From Zhongshania aquatica (GTDB taxonomy: Bacteria; Pseudomonadota; Gammaproteobacteria; Pseudomonadales; Spongiibacteraceae), in contig NZ_JANZNQ010000012.1 in the NCBI RefSeq assembly GCF_027257955.1, positions 62,001 to 126,000 on the forward strand: 64,000 nt of DNA, read 5' to 3'. The notes below the pieces were generated by a model. That model made no database searches. It was not told the origin of the DNA and saw nothing but the letters and a program-made list of their open reading frames with translations. The stretch's first letter is position 1. Every line of letters begins with the position of its first letter. The translations under genes and the position numbers were made by a program. Positions 1 to 9,396 of the stretch are shown piece by piece.

Positions 1-751
1 GTTCGGTCTTGCTGCCGCGCAGCAATCCGGCAAATGCGTATTCGCTCAGCGAGTCGGGTACGGGTGTTACCGCGCCTAGGGTCGTAGCTGGATCGGCGCC
101 AAGGGCAACCGATACGGGAAACTTCTCGCCGGGATTGCTGGCTTTAAATTCTTGAAAATCTAAGGCGCCACCACGGTGAGATAACCAGCGCATTATCAGC
201 TTGTTCTTGCCGATAAGCTGCATGCGGTAAATGCCGAGGTTTTGGCGTTCTTTATTCGGGCCACGGGTAATAACTAGTGGCCAAGTGATCAGTGGTGCGG
301 CGTCGTCGGGCCAGCAGGTTTGAATGGGCAGTGTGCGTAAATCTACCGCGTCGCCTTCAATCACGCATTCCTGGCAGGGCGCATTGCTCACCATTTTAGG
401 CCCCATATTCAAAACTTGTTTGAATACCGGTAGTTTGCTCCACGCGTCGCGTAGACCTTTTGGTGGATCAGGTTGGCGTAAAAAAGCGAGTAATTCGCCG
501 ACTTCGTGAAGGGCCTTTATATCGTCTTTGCCCATACCCATTGCGACACGCTTTTCGGTGCCGAATAAATTCGCCAGTACCGGAATATCGTAACCAATGG
601 GATTTTCAAACAATAGGGCGGGGCCGCCAGCGCGCAAGACGCGGTCGCAAATCTCAGTCATTTCCAGATTGGGATCAACGGGATGGCTAATACGTTTTAG
701 CTCACCTTGTTTTTCTAAATGCCGGATGAATTCTCTGAGGTCTTTATACAT
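1..751 (-). CDS. ubiD: UbiD-family 3-octaprenyl-4-hydroxybenzoate decarboxylase, partial
   Basis: The reverse strand reads open from an ATG at 751 to the window edge, so about the first 250 residues are present and the C-terminus is missing. It begins [21 protein letters not shown] and continues with [11 protein letters not shown] and [10 protein letters not shown], the typical opening of UbiD decarboxylases. UbiD uses prenylated FMN supplied by UbiX to decarboxylate the ubiquinone ring precursor in the cytosol. No strong ribosome-binding site precedes the ATG. It lies downstream of rho on the same strand, separated by a 111 bp inverted-repeat element. UbiD paralogues act on other aromatic acids, but the rho-trxA context favours the ubiquinone enzyme. 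Confidence 0.9.
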   Translation of the reverse strand, partial: MYKDLREFIRHLEKQGELKRISHPVDPNLEMTEICDRVLRAGGPALLFENPIGYDIPVLANLFGTEKRVAMGMGKDDIKALHEVGELLAFLRQPDPPKGLRDAWSKLPVFKQVLNMGPKMVSNAPCQECVIEGDAVDLRTLPIQTCWPDDAAPLITWPLVITRGPNKERQNLGIYRMQLIGKNKLIMRWLSHRGGALDFQEFKASNPGEKFPVSVALGADPATTLGAVTPVPDSLSEYAFAGLLRGSKTE

Positions 752-767
752 GGCAGGCGTTACGCTG

Positions 768-878
768 GATGGGAGACGGGAGACGAAAAGTAAAATAATA
801 GTGGGCGCGGATGGTGCAGCGCCCAACACATTGACGAGAGCTGAGAGTTTTGCTTTTTAGCATCTCCCGTCTCCCGTC
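768..878. repeat. Intergenic inverted-repeat element between rho and ubiD
   Basis: Two 18 bp arms, 768-785 and 861-878, are inverted copies matching at 16 of 18 positions. The arm core is GGGAGACGGGAGA. The 75 bp between them contains a second hairpin, GGGCGC at 803-808 with GCGCCC at 819-824. It could be a REP/MITE-like palindrome or a strong stem ending rho transcription. There is no long T tract on the rho strand. Confidence 0.7.
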
Positions 879-890
879 AAGCATTCCGCG

Positions 891-2159
891 TTACTTACGC
901 TTCATCGAGTCAAAGAAATCGGCATTGGTCTTGGTATCTTTGAGCTTGTCGATTAAGAATTCAATCGCTGCGGTGTCTTCCATGCCGTGTAGTAATTTAC
1001 GCAGAATCCACATTCTGGCCAGTTCTTCTTCACCGGTCAGCAATTCTTCGCGACGGGTGCCGGAGCGGCGAATATTGATGGCGGGGTAAACGCGTTTCTC
1101 GGCAATTTTACGGTCGAGATGCAGTTCATTGTTACCCGTACCTTTGAACTCTTCGTAGATAACCTCGTCCATTTTCGAACCGGTATCAATCAATGCCGTT
1201 GCAATAATGGATAAGCTGCCGCCTTCTTCAATATTACGTGCCGCACCGAAGAAACGTTTAGGGCGCTCAAGTGCGTGAGCGTCAACACCACCTGTTAGTA
1301 CCTTGCCTGAGCTAGGGACGATGGTGTTATAGGCGCGAGCTAAACGGGTGATGGAGTCGAGTAAGATAACAACGTCGCGCTTGTGTTCGACTAAGCGCTT
1401 GGCCTTCTCTATAACCATTTCGGCAACTTGAACGTGACGTGCTGGTGGTTCATCAAAGGTTGATGCTACAACCTCGGCACCGCGCACACCCACCGAGCGT
1501 TGCATTTCAGTTACTTCTTCTGGGCGTTCGTCGATCAATAATACGATGACATAACATTCTGGGTTGTTGCGGATAATGCTCGAGGCAATATTCTGCAACA
1601 TTAAGGTTTTACCCGCTTTCGGCGGCGCGACGATCAGGCCGCGTTGACCTTTGCCAATAGGCGCGGCCAAGTCGATGATGCGGCCAGTTAAATCCTCAGT
1701 CGAGCCGGTACCCAACTCTAGGGTTAAACGCTCATTGGGGAACAGGGGGGTGAGGTTTTCAAATAGGACCTTGTTCTTAGATTGTTCGGGGCGGGTGAAG
1801 TTAACTTCGTCGACTTTCAATAGCGCAAAGTAGCGCTCGCCTTCTTTGGGTGGTCGGATCTTGCCAGCAATGCTGTCGCCGGTGCGCAGATTAAAGCGTC
1901 TGATCTGACTGGGAGACACATAAATATCGTCGGGGCCGGCAAGGTAGGAGCAGTCGGCGGAACGCAAGAAGCCGAAGCCGTCTTGTAGTATTTCTAATAC
2001 ACCATCGCCGTGAATATCTTCACCACTTTTGGCGTGGCGCTTGAGTATCGAGAAGATGATGTCTTGTTTGCGTGAGCGGGCGATGTTGTCGAGGCCGCTT
2101 TCTTTGGCAATGTCGAGTAATTCTTGAGCAGATTTTGTTTTTAGATCGGTTAGATTCAT
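891..2159 (-). CDS. rho: Transcription termination factor Rho
   Basis: This is the hexameric RNA-dependent ATPase/helicase that ends transcription of untranslated RNA. The 422-residue length is close to the usual 419. In order it shows the N-terminal Rho domain ([20 protein letters not shown]), the cold-shock-like RNA-binding domain ([25 protein letters not shown] as separated motifs), the P-loop APPKAGKT near residue 180, the Walker [14 protein letters not shown], and the Q/R-loop region [10 protein letters not shown]. The start is the conserved MNLT. It sits between trxA and ubiD on the same strand, an arrangement also found in Pseudomonas. The 224 bp before it may carry an autoregulatory leader, but I could not define one. 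Confidence 0.98.
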   Translation of the reverse strand: MNLTDLKTKSAQELLDIAKESGLDNIARSRKQDIIFSILKRHAKSGEDIHGDGVLEILQDGFGFLRSADCSYLAGPDDIYVSPSQIRRFNLRTGDSIAGKIRPPKEGERYFALLKVDEVNFTRPEQSKNKVLFENLTPLFPNERLTLELGTGSTEDLTGRIIDLAAPIGKGQRGLIVAPPKAGKTLMLQNIASSIIRNNPECYVIVLLIDERPEEVTEMQRSVGVRGAEVVASTFDEPPARHVQVAEMVIEKAKRLVEHKRDVVILLDSITRLARAYNTIVPSSGKVLTGGVDAHALERPKRFFGAARNIEEGGSLSIIATALIDTGSKMDEVIYEEFKGTGNNELHLDRKIAEKRVYPAINIRRSGTRREELLTGEEELARMWILRKLLHGMEDTAAIEFLIDKLKDTKTNADFFDSMKRK

Positions 2160-2347
2160 AGGTATATGGGTTTAGTGGTATCAATTAGACAGGATATAAG
2201 CGAGACGTGGGAACGGCAGAAAAACAGTAAGCCGGAACGAACTCGACGTGTTAAGCAGAAGCGAAATTAAGGTTATTTATTGGGTGTTGTTTGAAGGATC
2301 TTGCGCACTCTATCATTGAAAAGTCTAGGCGTCTAGCTTTTCGCGAA

Positions 2348-2374
2348 AACCCGCTCAGCTAGGCTGAACGGGTT
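2348..2374 (-). terminator. Stem-loop terminator after trxA
   Basis: A 12 bp near-perfect stem, AACCCGCTCAGC paired with GCTGAACGGGTT, has a 2-3 nt loop and is followed on the minus strand by a short T run. It begins 10 bases beyond the trxA stop. Confidence 0.7.
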
Positions 2375-2383
2375 ACAACGGCA

Positions 2384-2710
2384 TTACAGTGCGGAGTTAA
2401 CGAAATCCAACAACTGTGTTTTAGACAGCGCGCCAACCTTAGTGGCTTCTGCGTTACCGCCTTTGAAAATCATCAGTGTTGGAATGCCGCGTACGCTGAA
2501 CTTAGCTGGCGTGTCGCTATTTGCATCAACATCGATTTTGCAAATTTTCAATTTGCCATCGAATTCACCAGAAATTTCATCCAGAATCGGTGCAATCATT
2601 TTACATGGGCCACACCACTCTGCCCAAAAATCGACCAATACAGGTAAATCAGACTTCAGCACGTCTTCTTCAAAGCTGCTGTCGGTGACGTGAACGATGT
2701 TGTCGCTCAT
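2384..2710 (-). CDS. trxA: Thioredoxin 1
   Basis: Thioredoxin reduces cytosolic protein disulfides using electrons from thioredoxin reductase. The 108-residue protein has the WCGPCK active site near residue 32, the preceding LVDFWAEW strand, and the cis-proline segment [10 protein letters not shown] chose the ATG at 2710 ([10 protein letters not shown]) because a GGAG lies about 8 bases before it and it gives the family's usual length. A longer frame to 2761 adds 17 residues with no thioredoxin character. It is divergent from ppx across 66 bp and co-oriented with rho. Confidence 0.97.
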   Translation of the reverse strand: MSDNIVHVTDSSFEEDVLKSDLPVLVDFWAEWCGPCKMIAPILDEISGEFDGKLKICKIDVDANSDTPAKFSVRGIPTLMIFKGGNAEATKVGALSKTQLLDFVNSAL

Positions 2711-2776
2711 GGTAGTTCTCCGAGTAAACATCACAAAATATAGGATGTGCGATGATAGCACATGAATTAAGCGGAT

Positions 2777-3778
2777 GTGAAAAGGTGGGAAGCGGTGATT
2801 TTACCCCTAGGTGACTACATGGCGGCTATCGACATGGGTTCGAATAGCTTTCATTTGTTAATAGCGCAGGTGCAGATAGGTGGCTGGCAAACTATCCATA
2901 CTGAAGAGCGTAAGGTTCAGTTGGCAGCCGGCAGTGAAATGGGTGATTTACAACACGATGCCCAGCAGCGCGCGTTGGCGTGTTTGAGTGAGTATAAAAG
3001 TGTATTAGCCCGCTATCGAATAACAGGGTTGCACGTGGTGGCGACAGCGTCATTACGTGGTGTAAACAATGCAGCTCCTTTTTTATTGGCCGTAGAAGCG
3101 TTGATGGGTGTATGTCCACGCATTATTAGTGGCGAGCGTGAAGCAGAGTTAGTTTACCTTGGCGTGACCAAAGGCTGCTTACCTGCAGCTGAAGAGCATG
3201 TTCAAAAAACATACTTGGTTGTAGATGTCGGCGGCGGTAGTACTGAGCTTGCGTGGGGTCTTGCAGAGCAAATGCACAGTGGAATCAGTGTTGACGTTGG
3301 CTGCTTGCGCTATCTGCGATACTTCCCCGGAGGTGAATTACTCCCAGCTTATTTTACGGCGGCCCGTGATGCCGCCGCAGAGATGTTCGAAGACGCGCTA
3401 AAAACGTTCCCGACATCGTTTCGTGAGTCGCCACCAGTTGTTATTGGCTGTTCTGGTACCTTGTTGGCAGTAGAGCAAGTTCTTATCGCAAAGGCAGGAG
3501 GTGCTGGAAAAGCGAGCACTGGCATACACGTGAACGATTTGCGCTTGCTAGCTGAAAACCTGCAGACGTTTACAACAATCGGAGAGGTTCGCTATCAGGG
3601 CCTGTCTGAAGACAGGCAGTCTGTTTTTGCCTCCGGTATCGCCATTGTGTTGGCACTGTTTGAGGTTTTAAATATTGATACTATGGCGCTTTCGCAACAC
3701 GGTTTGCGTGAAGGTATTATTGAAAATTGCTTCGCAAATAGCGGAGTGATGTTCCAGCAAGGAGGACAGCAACAATGA
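2777..3778 (+). CDS. ppx: Exopolyphosphatase / pppGpp phosphatase family (Ppx/GppA), short form
   Basis: Ppx/GppA proteins cut terminal phosphate from polyphosphate or convert pppGpp to ppGpp. The ASKHA-fold signatures are visible: [15 protein letters not shown] near the N-terminus, VATASLRG, and the second phosphate loop [13 protein letters not shown]. At 333 residues it holds only the two N-terminal ATPase-like domains and lacks the C-terminal HD-like domains of the roughly 500-residue E. coli enzymes. The start is uncertain. ATG 2777 is the longest; GTG 2795 follows a GGTGGGA; ATG 2819 would start just before the first motif. The last codons overlap elbB by 4 bases, so the two are probably translationally coupled. 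Substrate cannot be told from sequence. Confidence 0.88.
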   Translation: MKRWEAVILPLGDYMAAIDMGSNSFHLLIAQVQIGGWQTIHTEERKVQLAAGSEMGDLQHDAQQRALACLSEYKSVLARYRITGLHVVATASLRGVNNAAPFLLAVEALMGVCPRIISGEREAELVYLGVTKGCLPAAEEHVQKTYLVVDVGGGSTELAWGLAEQMHSGISVDVGCLRYLRYFPGGELLPAYFTAARDAAAEMFEDALKTFPTSFRESPPVVIGCSGTLLAVEQVLIAKAGGAGKASTGIHVNDLRLLAENLQTFTTIGEVRYQGLSEDRQSVFASGIAIVLALFEVLNIDTMALSQHGLREGIIENCFANSGVMFQQGGQQQ

Positions 3779-4428
3779 AAAAAGTCGCACTGATCTTATC
3801 AGGTTGTGGTGTTTACGATGGTTCGGAGATTTATGAATCAGTACTGACGATGTTGTCATTGGAGAATCACGGCGCCAGTTACCAGTGTTTTGCGCCCAAT
3901 ATCGATCAACTTCATGTTATCAATCATTTGAAAGGTGAAGTGGCTGAAGGCGAGAGCCGCAATGTCTTGGTAGAAGCGGCGCGTCTAGCGCGGGGCGAGG
4001 TGAAAGACCTGGCCGATGCAAACGCGGCCGATTTTGATGCAGTCATTGTGCCGGGCGGTTTTGGCGCAGCGAAGAATCTCTCAGATTTTGCGGTCAATGG
4101 CGCCGAGATGAGTGTTCAAAAAGATGTTTTGGCATTTGTTCAGGCCATGAACAAAGCAGGCAAACCCACGGGGCTAATTTGTATTGCGCCGACGATGGCG
4201 GCACGTATTTTTGGTGAAGGTGTGCACTGCACGGTGGGCAACGACGCGGAAGTTGCCGGGGCCATTAACACCATGGGAGGCATTCACCAAGATTGCGCTG
4301 TGGATGAGGTGTGCGTCGACGAGGCGATGAAGCTGGTGACAACGCCCGCTTATATGTTGGCGGGCAGTATTGCTGAGGCCGCCAAGGGAATAAATCGCTG
4401 TGTGCGAGAAGTTCTTAATATGGCCTAG
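3775..4428 (+). CDS. elbB: ElbB/GATase1-like glyoxalase
   Basis: This DJ-1/PfpI-like class I amidotransferase-fold protein of 217 residues closely resembles E. coli ElbB. ElbB was named for an isoprenoid link and later reported to have cofactor-independent glyoxalase activity. Visible landmarks are the start [19 protein letters not shown], the VIVPGGFGAAKNLSDFA segment, the nucleophile-elbow cysteine in GLICIAPTMAARI, and TTPAYMLAGSIAEAAKGI near the end. The ATG overlaps the ppx stop (ATGA) and follows an AGGAGG. Coupling to ppx is seen in the sequence; its meaning is unclear. Confidence 0.92.
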   Translation: MKKVALILSGCGVYDGSEIYESVLTMLSLENHGASYQCFAPNIDQLHVINHLKGEVAEGESRNVLVEAARLARGEVKDLADANAADFDAVIVPGGFGAAKNLSDFAVNGAEMSVQKDVLAFVQAMNKAGKPTGLICIAPTMAARIFGEGVHCTVGNDAEVAGAINTMGGIHQDCAVDEVCVDEAMKLVTTPAYMLAGSIAEAAKGINRCVREVLNMA

Positions 4429-4517
4429 GGCCAAGACGCGGGGTTTGCGGCTGGCCTGATTGAGCGCCGGCCGTTATGCTTGCCGCTTTCGCTACTCTAT
4501 GGGAACGCATTCGCGAC

Positions 4518-5810
4518 ATGCCCCGATTTTTATATAGCGCCTTTTTTTATCTAATTTTGCCACTCGTTTTGCTCCGCTTACTTTGGCGGGGCTGGCGCGC
4601 GCCGGCATATCGGGATCGTATTGGGCAGCGTTTTGGTTTTTTCGAGGCGCCACAGCGTCAAAACGGCGTGTGGATTCACGCGGTTTCAGTTGGCGAAAGT
4701 ATTGCTGCAGCGCCGGTCATTGAGCACTTTTTAGCGGCTTATCCGCATTTGCCGGTTGTTGTTACCACCATGACTCCCACAGGCTCAGAGCGTGTCACGG
4801 CGATGTTCGGCGACAGGGTGTTTCATGTTTATGCCCCCTACGATTTACCTGACGCCGTAGCGAGATTTCTTAAGCGCATAAAGCCGAGCGTTGCGGTCAT
4901 TATGGAAACCGAGATTTGGCCGAATATGGTCTGCCAAACTGCGGCAATGGGTATTCCCGTGATATTAGCGAATGCGCGTCTATCCGCCCGATCTGCGCGC
5001 GGCTATGGCCGATTGTCGGCATTGACCCAGTCTGTGTTTTCACGATTCTCGAAGGTGGTAGCCCAGTCCCCCGATGATGGCGCGCGCTTCGTGATGCTGG
5101 GTGTACCTGAGGAAAATATGACCGTTTCAGGGAGTATTAAATTCGATTTAGCCATCCCCGCCGCGCTGCGCGACCAGGCTAGCGCCTTGCATGAGGCCTG
5201 CTTTGGCTCTCGGCCCGTGTGGATAGCAGCCAGCACCCACGCGGGTGAAGATGAGATTTTACTCGCTGCCCATCGCCAGCTGCTGAATGAACAGCCAGAT
5301 GCGGTGTTGATACTTGTACCCAGACATCCAGAGCGATTCTTGAAGGTAGCTGAATTGGTCGCCGCCAGCGGGTTTCGTTATTTGCGCCGTAGTGAATATC
5401 AGAATGAGTGCAGTGCCGAGGGTGCTCAAGTAATACTGGGCGATACAATGGGAGAGCTATTGTTACTTTTGGGTTGTGCGGATATTGCCTTTGTGGGTGG
5501 CAGTCTTATTGAACATGGCGGGCACAATACGCTTGAGCCTGCGGCGTGGGGTTTGCCCGTGCTAACTGGCCCGAGTGATTTTAACTTTGCAGAAATAAGC
5601 TCGCTGTTAGAGGCTTCGGGTGGCCTGATCAAGGTTGCCGATAGTGACGCATTAGCCCGTGAATTGGGCGCTTTACTGGATGATCCTGAGCGAGCAGAGA
5701 ATCAGGGTGCGATGGCGAAACAGGTGGTTGATGCTAATCGAGGTGCCTTGCAACGCTTGCTCGCGGTTATTGAGCAAGCGTTGCGTGAGCATAAATCTCT
5801 TAAATCTTGA
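4518..5810 (+). CDS. waaA: 3-deoxy-D-manno-octulosonic acid (Kdo) transferase
   Basis: WaaA (KdtA) is the inner-membrane glycosyltransferase that adds Kdo to lipid IVA during LPS assembly. The product from 4518 is 430 residues. It has an N-terminal membrane anchor (FLYSAFFYLILPLVLLRLL), the catalytic-region motif HAVSVGES, TTMTPTGSERV, METEIWPN, NARLSARSARGYG, and the C-terminal donor-site segments LVPRHPERF and FVGGSLIEHGGHN. An upstream in-frame ATG at 4476 would add 14 residues. I prefer 4518 because MPRFLYSAFFYL aligns with the start of known WaaA proteins. It converges with tolC, leaving 34 bp between them. Confidence 0.96.
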   Translation: MPRFLYSAFFYLILPLVLLRLLWRGWRAPAYRDRIGQRFGFFEAPQRQNGVWIHAVSVGESIAAAPVIEHFLAAYPHLPVVVTTMTPTGSERVTAMFGDRVFHVYAPYDLPDAVARFLKRIKPSVAVIMETEIWPNMVCQTAAMGIPVILANARLSARSARGYGRLSALTQSVFSRFSKVVAQSPDDGARFVMLGVPEENMTVSGSIKFDLAIPAALRDQASALHEACFGSRPVWIAASTHAGEDEILLAAHRQLLNEQPDAVLILVPRHPERFLKVAELVAASGFRYLRRSEYQNECSAEGAQVILGDTMGELLLLLGCADIAFVGGSLIEHGGHNTLEPAAWGLPVLTGPSDFNFAEISSLLEASGGLIKVADSDALARELGALLDDPERAENQGAMAKQVVDANRGALQRLLAVIEQALREHKSLKS

Positions 5811-5844
5811 TTGTGCTCACGCCTATAATTTCGGTGAGGAAGCC

Positions 5845-7263
5845 TTAGCTTTTGTTTTTCAGTGTGACCGGTTCTGGTAGCTGCAGCCATTTATTTAGGG
5901 CGATAATGTCGGCCGGGCTCAGCGTGCCAGCATTCAATTTCAATTTCAGCACGTCGATAACATAGTCATAACGAGCGTTTGTATAGTCACGCATTGCGCC
6001 GTAAAGGCGACGTTGGGCGTCTAATACATCGACTATATTCCGCGTTCCCACCTCATAACCAGCCTCGGTGGCGTCTAGCGCGCTGCGGGTTGAAATGATG
6101 TTTTGCTTACGCGCATTCACGGTCTGCACATCGGTATAGACCGCAATATGTTGCGCTCGGGTGCTGGTAATAATTTGGCGCTGAGTAGCTTGCGCATTGT
6201 AGTTAGCCGCATTGTACTGTTCGTAAGCTTGGCGCCGCCCAGCACTAATGGCGCCGCCTGCAAACAGTGGCATGGTAAGTGTAATGCGTATAGCGTCGTT
6301 TTCAGTGTAAGAGTCTGGTTGCGTTGCGAAGTTATTTGTTGGCATGTAGCGGGATGTGCCGTCAACATCGTCTTTGCTTGTGGTGAAACTTCCGACCACT
6401 TTCGGCAAGTGCTCCATTTTTTTGGACTGTGCGGTTTCATAGGCCGAACTAGCACCGGCGTTCGTAACCTGAAGCAACTTGTTGTTTGCTAGCGCAAAGT
6501 CTACCCATTCTGCACGGTTCGCGGGTTCGGGCATGGTGATGGGGAAATCCGTTTTTAGCGACCACAAATTATTGTGGTCCTGGCCTGTTAAGCTACTTAG
6601 GTTTTCTCTGGCGATTGCCAGTGTGCCTTCAAAGCCATAACGTTGTGCAACGGTACTATCAAATACAGCGCGGGCTTCGTGCACGTCGGTAATAGCAATT
6701 AAGCCGACGTCAAAGCGCTGTTGGGTTTGTTCAAGCTGCCGTTTTGCGGCGCGCTCTTCCGCTTTAGATGCGTCTAGATTTTCACGGCCGCGCAGCACGT
6801 TAAAATAAGCTTCGGCAGTGCGTACGATTAATTGTTGCTGTTCGTAAGCCAGCTGGGCCTCGGCTTGTTCAGAAATCTTTTTGCCGGCTTGAAAGTTAAA
6901 CCACGCAGGTAAGTCAAAAAGTGCCTGACTCAGTGATACTGAATAGTTTTCGGATTCGGTGTCGGTATTGATGTTTTGTTGAATAGTTGAAGAACCGCCT
7001 ACTGTCGAGCTGGTTATGCCCTCTCTTTCTGTGTCACTTTCGGCATCCTGATAATAGGCCTGCGCGGTAACCTGCGGCAGCAGCGCCGCGCGGCTTAAAT
7101 TCTTAGTTTCTATATTGGCGCGGTAAGTTGCTTCGGCGGCTTGTAGTTGCGGATCATTTTTTACCGCAAGTTCGTATATATCAAGTAATGTGTCAGCTTG
7201 GACAAGGTGGCTGCTCAAGAGCGCAGTCATAGAAATACTGAGAAGATGACGTTTGGCAATCAT
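5845..7263 (-). CDS. tolC: TolC-family outer-membrane efflux protein
   Basis: This is the trimeric outer-membrane channel of type I secretion and RND efflux. The 472 residues have a signal peptide (MIAKRHLLSISMTALLSSHLVQA) followed by DTLLDIYELAVKNDPQLQAAEATY, the classic TolC opening. Two repeats of long coiled-coil helices follow, and the second ends in GTRNIVDVLDAQRRLY. A frame extending to 7317 adds 18 residues ahead of the signal peptide, so I take ATG 7263. It is divergent from yqiB, as in enterobacteria and pseudomonads. The partner pumps are not in the window. Confidence 0.94.
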   Translation of the reverse strand: MIAKRHLLSISMTALLSSHLVQADTLLDIYELAVKNDPQLQAAEATYRANIETKNLSRAALLPQVTAQAYYQDAESDTEREGITSSTVGGSSTIQQNINTDTESENYSVSLSQALFDLPAWFNFQAGKKISEQAEAQLAYEQQQLIVRTAEAYFNVLRGRENLDASKAEERAAKRQLEQTQQRFDVGLIAITDVHEARAVFDSTVAQRYGFEGTLAIARENLSSLTGQDHNNLWSLKTDFPITMPEPANRAEWVDFALANNKLLQVTNAGASSAYETAQSKKMEHLPKVVGSFTTSKDDVDGTSRYMPTNNFATQPDSYTENDAIRITLTMPLFAGGAISAGRRQAYEQYNAANYNAQATQRQIITSTRAQHIAVYTDVQTVNARKQNIISTRSALDATEAGYEVGTRNIVDVLDAQRRLYGAMRDYTNARYDYVIDVLKLKLNAGTLSPADIIALNKWLQLPEPVTLKNKS

Positions 7264-7358
7264 AGAGGTAACCTGTCTCCAAAGAGGGGGAGGTGGAAAA
7301 GCGCTAAAGTGTATCAAACTAAAGCCTCTTGAGAATGAAAATTAACTAAAGTTATGGA

Positions 7359-7829
7359 ATGTCTTGGCATTTCATTGGGAGTGATGTGGATAAGCATCAA
7401 TATCGTATAGACCTAAATGGCCACCTTGCCGACTGCGAAATGAATTTTCGCCGTTTGAAGAAGCTGCTACCAGAAGACGTGGCGGCGGGCGACTGTTTGC
7501 GCTTTGGTGTGGCCACGAACGCTGTTGAGCTGCTGATTAAAGAGCGTGCGCCGTATACCACGATGATTGAGCTGCGCCTGGCGAAGCCGCTTTTTGAGGA
7601 ATTGCCCGCACCGACCTTGCAGGTGCGTATCTATCACGATGCGAGCCTTGCGGAAGTGATGGGGGCCAGTGGTTTACGTCCGGTTAAGCCCCGTTACCAA
7701 TATCCCAATGTGAGCATGTATCAGCGTGACGAAAAAGCTCAGCAAAATCGTTATCTTGGCGAATGGCTAAGTTTGTGTCTTAGTCTTGGCCATTCTTTGG
7801 ATAATCCATTGAATATTCTGGAAATATGA
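7359..7829 (+). CDS. yqiB: DUF1249 protein YqiB
   Basis: A 156-residue cytosolic protein of unknown function. The family core is clear: CEMNFRRLKKLLP, the ERAPYTTMIELR strand region, VRIYHDASLAEVM, and the C-terminal signature QRDEKAQQNRYLGEWL. It is the first gene of the conserved yqiB-cpdA-yqiA-parE order. Its N-terminal 25 residues are longer and less conserved than in E. coli, so the start may lie slightly elsewhere. In E. coli and Pseudomonas nudF normally precedes it; that gene is missing here. Confidence 0.88.
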   Translation: MSWHFIGSDVDKHQYRIDLNGHLADCEMNFRRLKKLLPEDVAAGDCLRFGVATNAVELLIKERAPYTTMIELRLAKPLFEELPAPTLQVRIYHDASLAEVMGASGLRPVKPRYQYPNVSMYQRDEKAQQNRYLGEWLSLCLSLGHSLDNPLNILEI

Positions 7830-7904
7830 CGCGGTTCGCTAAATTTACTGGCGGACAGACAGAGCATCCCGTATAAAACAAGCAAGTCATAATGGGGTTT
7901 TTCG

Positions 7905-8711
7905 GTGAATCTGCCTGCTCAAAAAGACATGACACCACTGACAGTGGTGCAAATTAGCGATTGTCATCTCGGCGCCGAGCATGGCGACACTCTGCTAGGT
8001 ATGGATACCGACAATAGCTTGGACGCGGTTTTGGCGACGGTAGCTGAGGAATGTCCGTGTATCGACTTGCTGGTGGTGTCTGGAGATATTGCCGCTGATG
8101 GGGCTGTGGAATCCTATCGTCGCTTATTTGCTCGATTAGACGGACTCGCGGCACAAGTTGTTTGGCTTCCCGGTAATCATGACGATGCGAGCTTAATGCG
8201 CAGTGTGGTTGGCGATCAAATGATGCCAACGGTTGTCGATCTGGGCGCTTGGCGCTTGGGCTTCTTAAATTCTGCGGTGAGTGGCGAGGTAGGCGGTTTG
8301 CTAGCCGATGATCAATTATCCGCTCTGTCGAGTATCGCTGACAGCGATAGGCCGACATTGGTGTTTTTGCACCACCATTTAAAAGCATTGGATTGCCGCT
8401 GGTTAGATGAGCAGCGGGTGCAGAATGCAGATCAGGTTTTTGCCCTTGTTGAAGGTAAAAACCATATAAAGGCCTTTGTCTCTGGGCATGTGCATCAACA
8501 ATCTGAAATGTTATTTCAAAATCTTGGTTTGTTGACTACGCCGTCAACCTGCATCCAATTTGCGCCCAATAGTGATCATTTTGCGCTTGACGATTGCAAC
8601 CCGGGCTATCGGGTATTTTACTTGGCCCAAAACGGTCAATTTCAGACAAGAGTGTCGCGGGTAAAAGGTGTAACATTTGCGGTCGACAATCTGGCAAGCG
8701 GTTACGAATGA
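7905..8711 (+). CDS. cpdA: 3',5'-cyclic-AMP phosphodiesterase CpdA
   Basis: This calcineurin-type metallophosphoesterase hydrolyses cAMP and so opposes the class I adenylate cyclase encoded at 45-48 kb. The metal-binding motifs appear in order: QISDCHLG (D-x-H), VVSGDIAADG (GD), LPGNHDD (GNHD), LHHHL, and FVSGHVHQQ (GHxH). The length of 268 matches the family. The start is GTG 7905 with GGGG upstream. An ATG at 7929 would begin just before the first strand and is an alternative. The stop overlaps the yqiA ATG by 4 bases. Confidence 0.93.
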   Translation: MNLPAQKDMTPLTVVQISDCHLGAEHGDTLLGMDTDNSLDAVLATVAEECPCIDLLVVSGDIAADGAVESYRRLFARLDGLAAQVVWLPGNHDDASLMRSVVGDQMMPTVVDLGAWRLGFLNSAVSGEVGGLLADDQLSALSSIADSDRPTLVFLHHHLKALDCRWLDEQRVQNADQVFALVEGKNHIKAFVSGHVHQQSEMLFQNLGLLTTPSTCIQFAPNSDHFALDDCNPGYRVFYLAQNGQFQTRVSRVKGVTFAVDNLASGYE

Positions 8712-9301
8712 CAGCAGGACTTATTTATATTCACGGATTTATCTCTTCTTCTCAGTCTTTGAAAGCGCAGCAATTGGGGTGTTATGTTGCAGAACATCAC
8801 TCCGATATTCATTATATGGTGCCGTCGCTGCCGAATAAGCCAGCAGACGCCTTTGCTGAATTAGATAAGTTAGTACAAGATTTCCTCCAAAAAAAGACAG
8901 GTTCTCTGGGTTTGGTGGGCAGCTCAATGGGTGGTTTTTTTGCCTCTGCGCTGGCTGAGCGTTACCGCCTACCTGCGGTGCTGGTGAATCCGGCGGTTGA
9001 GCCTCACACGTTTGCCGAACATTTTATTGGTGCGCATCATAATCCCTATACTGGGGTGGATTTTTGTATAGAGCAGACGGATATTGATGTTCTACAATCC
9101 TTGGTGGTAAAACCTGATACTGGCCGTTACTGGGTCATGGTTCAAGAGCAAGATGAGACCTTGGATTATCGCGACGCAGTGCGGTTTTATAGCGGTGTTA
9201 AAATGACGGTAGAAGAGGGGGGCGATCATAGCTTTCAGCACTTTGATCGTCATTTAGCTGCTATTGTGGCGTTCTTACAATTATCGCCATGTGCGGAGTA
9301 A
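8708..9301 (+). CDS. yqiA: YqiA-type esterase (UPF0227 alpha/beta hydrolase)
   Basis: A small alpha/beta-hydrolase of 197 residues related to E. coli YqiA, which has esterase activity on short acyl esters. The first strand and oxyanion segment read LIYIHGFISSSQSLKA. The nucleophile elbow is VGSSMGGFFAS. The acid comes after VQEQDETLDY and the catalytic histidine is in EEGGDHSFQHF. The ATG at 8708 overlaps the cpdA stop, so the two are probably coupled. A longer frame to 8594 runs inside cpdA and is not used. It is followed after 95 bp by parE. Confidence 0.9.
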   Translation: MTAGLIYIHGFISSSQSLKAQQLGCYVAEHHSDIHYMVPSLPNKPADAFAELDKLVQDFLQKKTGSLGLVGSSMGGFFASALAERYRLPAVLVNPAVEPHTFAEHFIGAHHNPYTGVDFCIEQTDIDVLQSLVVKPDTGRYWVMVQEQDETLDYRDAVRFYSGVKMTVEEGGDHSFQHFDRHLAAIVAFLQLSPCAE

Positions 9302-9396
9302 ACTCCGTTAACAACAAATAATACTGATCCCTTCCTAACTAGGTTGGATTTTTAGCTCAATTAGTCATGCGGTGCAGCCGCTAACAATGGTTTTAG

